From: CAIKZY01 sp044374195 | GTDB lineage: Bacteria; Actinomycetota; Actinomycetes; S36-B12 | DNA length: 64,000 nt | Direction: 5' to 3' | Assembly: GCA_044374195.1 (NCBI GenBank) | Contig: JBILOY010000002.1 | Coordinates: 62,001-126,000, forward strand | In this document: positions 59,548 to 64,000 of the stretch, one piece after another | Numbering within the stretch: the first letter of the stretch is position 1 | How the letters are laid out: each line of letters begins with the position of its first letter | Notes under the pieces: model-generated | Told to the model about the DNA's origin: nothing | Database searches by the model: none | What the model saw: only the letters and a program-made list of their open reading frames with translations | Position numbers and translations under genes: made by a program

Positions 59548-61469
59548 TACAGCCTCACCAACACCAGGGCGAGGACGACGATCAAGGCGCCACCCACCAT
59601 CGACAACGCGTACGAACGTGCAAAACCACTCTGATACTTGCGCATGCGACCGGAAGCGCCGCCGACAAAAGCTGCCGTGCCATTGACGAACCCGTCAACG
59701 GCGCGAGCGTCGAACCAGTTCAGCACGCGGGCCAGGTAGTACGACGGGCGAACGACAAGGGTGTCGTTGACTGCGTCGCCGTAAAGATCCTGACGAGCGG
59801 CACGAGTGAGCCAGGAGCCGCGGGGCGCCTCGATGGGAATCGCGCGACGGCCATACATCATCACGCCAACGATGACGCCAGCGACAACGGTAGCCAGAGT
59901 GATCGCGATGATGGCTGTCTCGGGAATCGCTGTCTCGGCCTCGGCGATGCCGACGACCGGTTCGAGCCAGGTCTCGATATTGCCCCAGAAGAGAAGTGCC
60001 ATGCCGAGGAAGGTCGAGCCGAGGCCCAAGATGATCAGCGGGATGGTCATGACCTTGGGTGACTCGTGCGGATGCGCGTCGTCCTCCCAGCGGGCCTTGC
60101 CGAAGAAGGTCATCACGACCATGCGGGTCATGTAGAAGCCGGTGATGCCCGCCGCGATGATCGTGAGCACGCCGATCAGCGTGCCCTTCTCGAATGCGGC
60201 GTGCACGATGGCGTCCTTGGACCAGTAGCCCGAGAAGGGCGGAATGCCGATGATCGCCAGGTAACCGGCCATGAAGGTCACGAAGGTGACGACCATAACT
60301 CCGCGCAGTGCACCGTAGCGACGCATGTTCACGTTGTCGTTCATGCCGTGCATGACCGAGCCAGCGCCGAGGAACAGACCAGCCTTGAAGACACCATGGG
60401 TGAGCAGGTGGAAAATGGCGAAGACGTAGCCGATCGGGCCAAGGCCTGCGGCAAGCACCATGTAACCGATCTGGCTCATGGTCGAGCCTGCAAGCGACTT
60501 CTTGATGTCGTCCTTGGCTGAACCGATCGTGGCACCCATGAAGATCGTGATCGTGCCGATGATGACCACGGCCGTTGCAGCCCAGGTAGCAAGGTCGAAG
60601 ATCGCATTGCTGCGAGCAATCAGGTAGACGCCTGCGGTGACCATCGTTGCCGCGTGGATAAGGGCCGAGACCGGAGTCGGGCCCTCCATTGCGTCGAGCA
60701 GCCATGCCTGAAGCGGGAACTGCGCCGACTTACCGCAAGCAGCAAGCAGGAGCAGCAGTCCGATGGCGGTGAGGGTGCCCTCGCTAGCCTGGCTGGCGCT
60801 GCCGAAGACATCAGAGAAGGTCACTGAGCCGAAGGTGACGAACATCAGCATGATTGCCAGGCTCAGACCGACGTCACCCACACGGTTGATGACGAAAGCC
60901 TTCTTCGCCGCGGCTGCGGCGGTGGGCTTGACCTGCCAGAAGCCGATGAGCAGGTACGACGCCAGGCCGACGCCCTCCCAGCCGACGTACAGCAGGAGGA
61001 AGTTGTTGGCGAGAACCAGGATCAGCATCGCGGCCACGAACAGGTTCAGGTAGCCGAAGAACTTCCGCTTGTCCTTGTCATGTGACATGTAGCCAAGGGA
61101 GTAAATGTGAATCAGCGTGCCGACGATCGTGATCAGCAGTACGAAGACCATCGATAGTTGATCGAGCTGGAAAGCCAGGTCAGCTTGGAATCCGCCTGCG
61201 AATACCCATGTGTAGAGCGACTGCTCAATGGAACGACTTTCAGCCGGGAGTTCCATCAACTTGACCAGCATGATGATGGCGATGACGGCCGAGGCGGCAA
61301 CGGTCAGGACACCGAGGTAAGGGCCCCACTTATTGGTGCGACGGCCGCCGAGCAGCAAAACCGCGGCACCGAGAAGCGGCAGACCGATGAGCACCGCGAT
61401 CAGGCTGAACACGCCCGTTGCCGAGGTGACCTCCTGGAGTACAGGAGCGTTGAGGACGAGAGGGCTCAT
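59547..61469 (-). CDS. nuoL: NADH-quinone oxidoreductase subunit L
   Basis: 640 aa, the largest antiporter-like subunit with C-terminal lateral helix. LLYVGWEGVGLASYLLIGFW, GKSAQFPLQAWLLDAMEGPTPVSALIHAATMV and SAKDDIKKSLAGSTMSQIGYM are standard. 54 bases after nuoK. Confidence 0.97.
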   Translation of the reverse strand: MSPLVLNAPVLQEVTSATGVFSLIAVLIGLPLLGAAVLLLGGRRTNKWGPYLGVLTVAASAVIAIIMLVKLMELPAESRSIEQSLYTWVFAGGFQADLAFQLDQLSMVFVLLITIVGTLIHIYSLGYMSHDKDKRKFFGYLNLFVAAMLILVLANNFLLLYVGWEGVGLASYLLIGFWQVKPTAAAAAKKAFVINRVGDVGLSLAIMLMFVTFGSVTFSDVFGSASQASEGTLTAIGLLLLLAACGKSAQFPLQAWLLDAMEGPTPVSALIHAATMVTAGVYLIARSNAIFDLATWAATAVVIIGTITIFMGATIGSAKDDIKKSLAGSTMSQIGYMVLAAGLGPIGYVFAIFHLLTHGVFKAGLFLGAGSVMHGMNDNVNMRRYGALRGVMVVTFVTFMAGYLAIIGIPPFSGYWSKDAIVHAAFEKGTLIGVLTIIAAGITGFYMTRMVVMTFFGKARWEDDAHPHESPKVMTIPLIILGLGSTFLGMALLFWGNIETWLEPVVGIAEAETAIPETAIIAITLATVVAGVIVGVMMYGRRAIPIEAPRGSWLTRAARQDLYGDAVNDTLVVRPSYYLARVLNWFDARAVDGFVNGTAAFVGGASGRMRKYQSGFARSYALSMVGGALIVVLALVLVRL

Positions 61470-61523
61470 CTATGTGCCTCCACGTTCATCACGATGGTGT
61501 CCATTCCGTAGTCCGTCACAGTG

Positions 61524-61823
61524 CTAGTACTTCAGAAGATTCGGCTCGTCGATCGAGACCGAGCGTCGAGTGCGGAAGATCTGCACGATGATCGCCAGGC
61601 CGACGACTACCTCAGCGGCAGCGACCACCATCACGAAGAAGGCGATGACCTGGCCGTTGAGGTTGCCATTGATCTTTGAGAACGCGACGAATGCAAGGTT
61701 CGCGGCGTTGAGCATGAGCTCGACGCACATGAACACGACGATCGCATTTCGGCGCACCAGTACGCCGATGGCGCCGATGCTGAAGAGCACGGCAGAGAGA
61801 ATCACGTAGTTCGCCGGATTCAT
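61524..61823 (-). CDS. nuoK: NADH-quinone oxidoreductase subunit K
   Basis: 99 aa, three helices: NYVILSAVLFSIGAIGVLVRRN, VFMCVELMLNAANLAFVAF (with the membrane Glu), and VVAAAEVVVGLAIIVQIFRTR (second Glu). Overlaps nuoJ by 4 bases. Confidence 0.97.
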   Translation of the reverse strand: MNPANYVILSAVLFSIGAIGVLVRRNAIVVFMCVELMLNAANLAFVAFSKINGNLNGQVIAFFVMVVAAAEVVVGLAIIVQIFRTRRSVSIDEPNLLKY

Positions 61824-62596
61824 GACTGGCGCCCTTCGTCAATGCTCTTGATTTCGTCGATCTCCATGTGATCGACGGGGCGAACATCGCCGCGGGCCTT
61901 GAGCGGGCCAGGGATGGAGATGTCGGAGACCGAGCCATCCGGCAGCAGTGCAGGAGTGTCGACCGCGTTGTGGCGGGCGTAGACACCGGGAGCAGGAAGG
62001 TTGCCTGGGTGGACAGAGCCGGCGAAGCGAGCCTTGGACATCTCGGGCTGCGTGGGCTTGGGCAGCCAGCGCTCGCGATGGGCCAGGACCATGGCGCCCA
62101 GTGCAGCAGTGATCAGCAACGCCGAGGTGACTTCGAAGGGCACGAGGTAGGTGGTGAAGATCAGGCGTGCGATGCCTTGCACGTTGCCGCCATCAGCGCT
62201 GTTGGCCTCATCGAGATTGCCTGGGCCGACACCGGCGAGCGAGCTACCGATGCCCCAGATGAGCAGGATCGCCAGGCCGAGGCCGAGCAGGATCGCCGCG
62301 ATGCGCTGACCCTTGATCGTCTCGATGAGCGAGTCGGAGGAATCAACGCCGACCACCATGAGCACGAAAAGGAACAGCATCATGACTGCGCCGGTGTATA
62401 CGACGATCTGCACCATGCCCAGGAACGGAGCCTGGTTGGCCACGTAGAGAACAGCGAGGCTGATCATCGTGAGCGCCATCCAGAGTGCGCTGTGGACTGC
62501 CTTCTTGGAGAGGATGAGCCCGAGCGCACCGAGCACTGCGAAGAAACCGCAGACCCAGAAGACGATGGTCTCGCCGAGGTTAACTGCCGTATCCAT
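61820..62596 (-). CDS. nuoJ: NADH-quinone oxidoreductase subunit J with C-terminal extension
   Basis: 258 aa. Five helices (ILSKKAVHSALWMALTMISLAVLYV, IVVYTGAVMMLFLFVLMVVG) make up NuoJ; the last 80 or so residues (ERWLPKPTQPEMSKARFAGS ...) are a soluble Pro-rich tail seen in other actinobacterial NuoJ. Overlaps the nuoI stop by one base. Confidence 0.96.
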   Translation of the reverse strand: MDTAVNLGETIVFWVCGFFAVLGALGLILSKKAVHSALWMALTMISLAVLYVANQAPFLGMVQIVVYTGAVMMLFLFVLMVVGVDSSDSLIETIKGQRIAAILLGLGLAILLIWGIGSSLAGVGPGNLDEANSADGGNVQGIARLIFTTYLVPFEVTSALLITAALGAMVLAHRERWLPKPTQPEMSKARFAGSVHPGNLPAPGVYARHNAVDTPALLPDGSVSDISIPGPLKARGDVRPVDHMEIDEIKSIDEGRQS

Positions 62597-63135
62597 CAGC
62601 TCACCACCGTCTGCTCGGGTGAGGCGCCCTTGATCTTGTTCGAGTAGTAGTCCTGCTCGGTCGCGCCGGGAACCATCGCATGCGGCGGGGCGATCATGCC
62701 CGGCAGCAACGGTGCGAGGAGATCCTTCTTCTCATAAATGAGATCGGCGCGGTTGTCGTCGGCTAGCTCGAACTCGTTGGTCATCGTGAGTGCGCGAGTC
62801 GGGCATGCCTCGATGCACAGGCCGCAGAAGATGCAGCGCAGGTAATTGATCTGGTACACGCGGCCATAACGCTCACCCGGGGAGAAGCGCTCCTGCTCAG
62901 TGTTGCCGGCACCCTCAACGAAGATCGCATCGGCCGGGCAGGCCCATGCGCACAGCTCGCAGCCGACGCACTTCTCGAGACCATCAGCCCAGCGGTTGAG
63001 CTGGTGACGACCATGGAAGCGGGGCTTCGGCGGATACTTCGACGCATCCTCCGGGTACTGCTCCGTGACCACCTTCTTGAACATCGTGATGAAGGTGACC
63101 CCGAAGCCGCGTACGGCCTGGGGCAGTTCAGCCAT
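62596..63135 (-). CDS. nuoI: NADH-quinone oxidoreductase subunit I
   Basis: 179 aa from the ATG at 63135 (AGGAGAA upstream, overlapping the nuoH stop by 8 bases); an alternative ATG at 63153 lacks a good ribosome-binding site. Two [4Fe-4S] motifs CVGCELCAWACP and CIFCGLCIEACP carry clusters N6a and N6b. An N-terminal amphipathic helix (VRGFGVTFITMFKKVV) is retained, unlike the small paralogue at 50160. Confidence 0.96.
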   Translation of the reverse strand: MAELPQAVRGFGVTFITMFKKVVTEQYPEDASKYPPKPRFHGRHQLNRWADGLEKCVGCELCAWACPADAIFVEGAGNTEQERFSPGERYGRVYQINYLRCIFCGLCIEACPTRALTMTNEFELADDNRADLIYEKKDLLAPLLPGMIAPPHAMVPGATEQDYYSNKIKGASPEQTVVS

Positions 63136-64000
63136 CGGGATTCTCCTGCTCACTCGTGAGTGCTTCGGTTACCGCGCGGTCGGCGACGATCGTGGTGCTG
63201 GCCGCCATTGAACGGCGGGTGGTGATGGTGACTTCCTGACCGGGCATCGGCGGGACGGGGAATCCCCCTGCTGCTGCCTCGAAGACCACCTCGGCCTCGG
63301 CGGCAGCGGCGGCGTCAAGGGCGGCCTGCTTGCGATCCGAGCGAACCTGGAAGGCCCAGGACACGAGTAGGAGCACGACGATCACGGCCGCGCCCACGAG
63401 AAGCAGAGTCTGATTGCTGAAGTCGACATCGTTGCGAAGTACGCGCGCGATCGCGACGACGATGATCCAGACGATGGAGACCGGGATCAGCACCTTCCAG
63501 CCGAACTTCATGAACTGGTCGTAGCGCAGGCGTGGAAGCGTGCCGCGCAGCCAGATGAAGCCGAAGATGAAGATCTGCACCTTGATCAGCCACCACAGCA
63601 TCGGCCACCAGCCGCTGTTCGCGCCATCCCACAGGGACAACGGCCACGGGGCCATCCAGCCACCGAGGAACAGCGTGGTCGCGAGCGCCGAGACGGTCAC
63701 CATGTTGATGTACTCGGCGAGGAAGAACAGTGCGAACTTCAGTGAGGAGTACTCGGTGTGGAATCCACCGACGAGCTCGCCCTCGGCCTCGGGAAGGTCG
63801 AACGGTGCGCGGTTGGTCTCGCCGGTCATCGCAGTGATGTAGATCAGGAACGACGGAAGCAAGATCACGGCGAACCAGACCGAGGCCTGCGCGGAAACGA
63901 TCTCAGAGGTCGACATCGAACCGGCGTACAAGAAAACGGCCACGAACGACAGGCCCATCGCGATCTCGTAGGAGATCATCTGGGCGCTGGAGCGAAGACC
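63128..64000 (-). CDS. nuoH: NADH-quinone oxidoreductase subunit H (5' part beyond right edge)
   Basis: The visible 290 codons begin GLRSSAQMISYEIAMGLS, in frame with the window edge, and include the quinone-site loop TGETNRAPFDLPEAEGELVGGFHTEYSS and PRLRYDQFMKFGWKVLIPVS. About 100-150 N-terminal residues are missing. A soluble C-terminal tail rich in Ala/Glu extends past the last helix, as in actinobacterial NuoH. Confidence 0.96.
   Translation of the reverse strand, partial: GLRSSAQMISYEIAMGLSFVAVFLYAGSMSTSEIVSAQASVWFAVILLPSFLIYITAMTGETNRAPFDLPEAEGELVGGFHTEYSSLKFALFFLAEYINMVTVSALATTLFLGGWMAPWPLSLWDGANSGWWPMLWWLIKVQIFIFGFIWLRGTLPRLRYDQFMKFGWKVLIPVSIVWIIVVAIARVLRNDVDFSNQTLLLVGAAVIVVLLLVSWAFQVRSDRKQAALDAAAAAEAEVVFEAAAGGFPVPPMPGQEVTITTRRSMAASTTIVADRAVTEALTSEQENPDG

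Overview
This window is 64 kb of a fairly GC-rich actinobacterial chromosome. The evidence is the gene order (S10-spc-alpha ribosomal operons running into map/infA/rpmJ; the tRNA-Thr/tRNA-Met/rpmG/hadA/hadB ... tRNA-Trp/secE/nusG/rplK/rplA block known from mycobacteria and relatives; rplJL-rpoBC; korAB; nuo followed by a long-chain polyprenyl diphosphate synthase), many GTG/TTG starts, and several genes whose only plausible promoter is a TAnnnT box 6-7 bases before the ATG, as in leaderless actinobacterial mRNAs. No rRNA or other marker allows a genus to be named. Almost everything is on the minus strand; the exceptions are the aminotransferase, an SDR, yajQ, korAB and rarD.

Layout (right to left is the direction of transcription for most genes). 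1-24.1 kb is one near-continuous translation block: rpsL-rpsG-fusA-tuf, then rpsJ-rplC-rplD-rplW-rplB-rpsS-rplV-rpsC-rplP-rpmC-rpsQ-rplN-rplX-rplE-rpsZ-rpsH-rplF-rplR-rpsE-rpmD-rplO-secY-adk-map, then infA-rpmJ-rpsM-rpsK-rpsD-rpoA-rplQ-truA. Between truA and rplM-rpsI sit a secreted protein of unknown function and a VapBC-like toxin-antitoxin pair. 24.4-26.4 kb holds a small membrane protein and a multidomain GNAT-like protein. 26.5-35.6 kb is rplJ-rplL-rpoB-rpoC with a structured L10 leader. 35.7-40.9 kb is a branched-chain-amino-acid-type (Liv) ABC importer with two oddities: a repeat-bearing insertion in the LivM permease and a degenerate LivG signature. 41-43.6 kb is secE-nusG-rplK-rplA with tRNA-Trp. 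43.8-49.6 kb mixes metabolic genes (aminotransferase, murB, hadAB, SDR, a CysS-tail/glycosyltransferase-like fusion) and tRNAs. 49.7-55.4 kb contains yajQ, a compact three-gene cluster of NuoB-, NuoC- and NuoI-like proteins divergent from 2-oxoacid:ferredoxin oxidoreductase korAB, and rarD. 55.4-64 kb is the polyprenyl synthase and nuoN-M-L-K-J-I-H (nuoH cut by the right edge).

The most unusual item is the minimal nuoB-nuoC-nuoI-like cluster (50160-51374) back to back with korAB: it keeps all the iron-sulfur ligands but has no NuoD partner beside it, although a conventional nuo operon lies only 5 kb away. An inferred role is electron transfer from reduced ferredoxin. Next are the LivM insertion with four 45-bp repeats, a tRNA-like four-way-junction leader before rpsM, mutually exclusive pairings in the rplJ leader, ribosomal protein S12 carrying Arg at position 88 (a streptomycin-resistance residue), and the leaderless promoter set.
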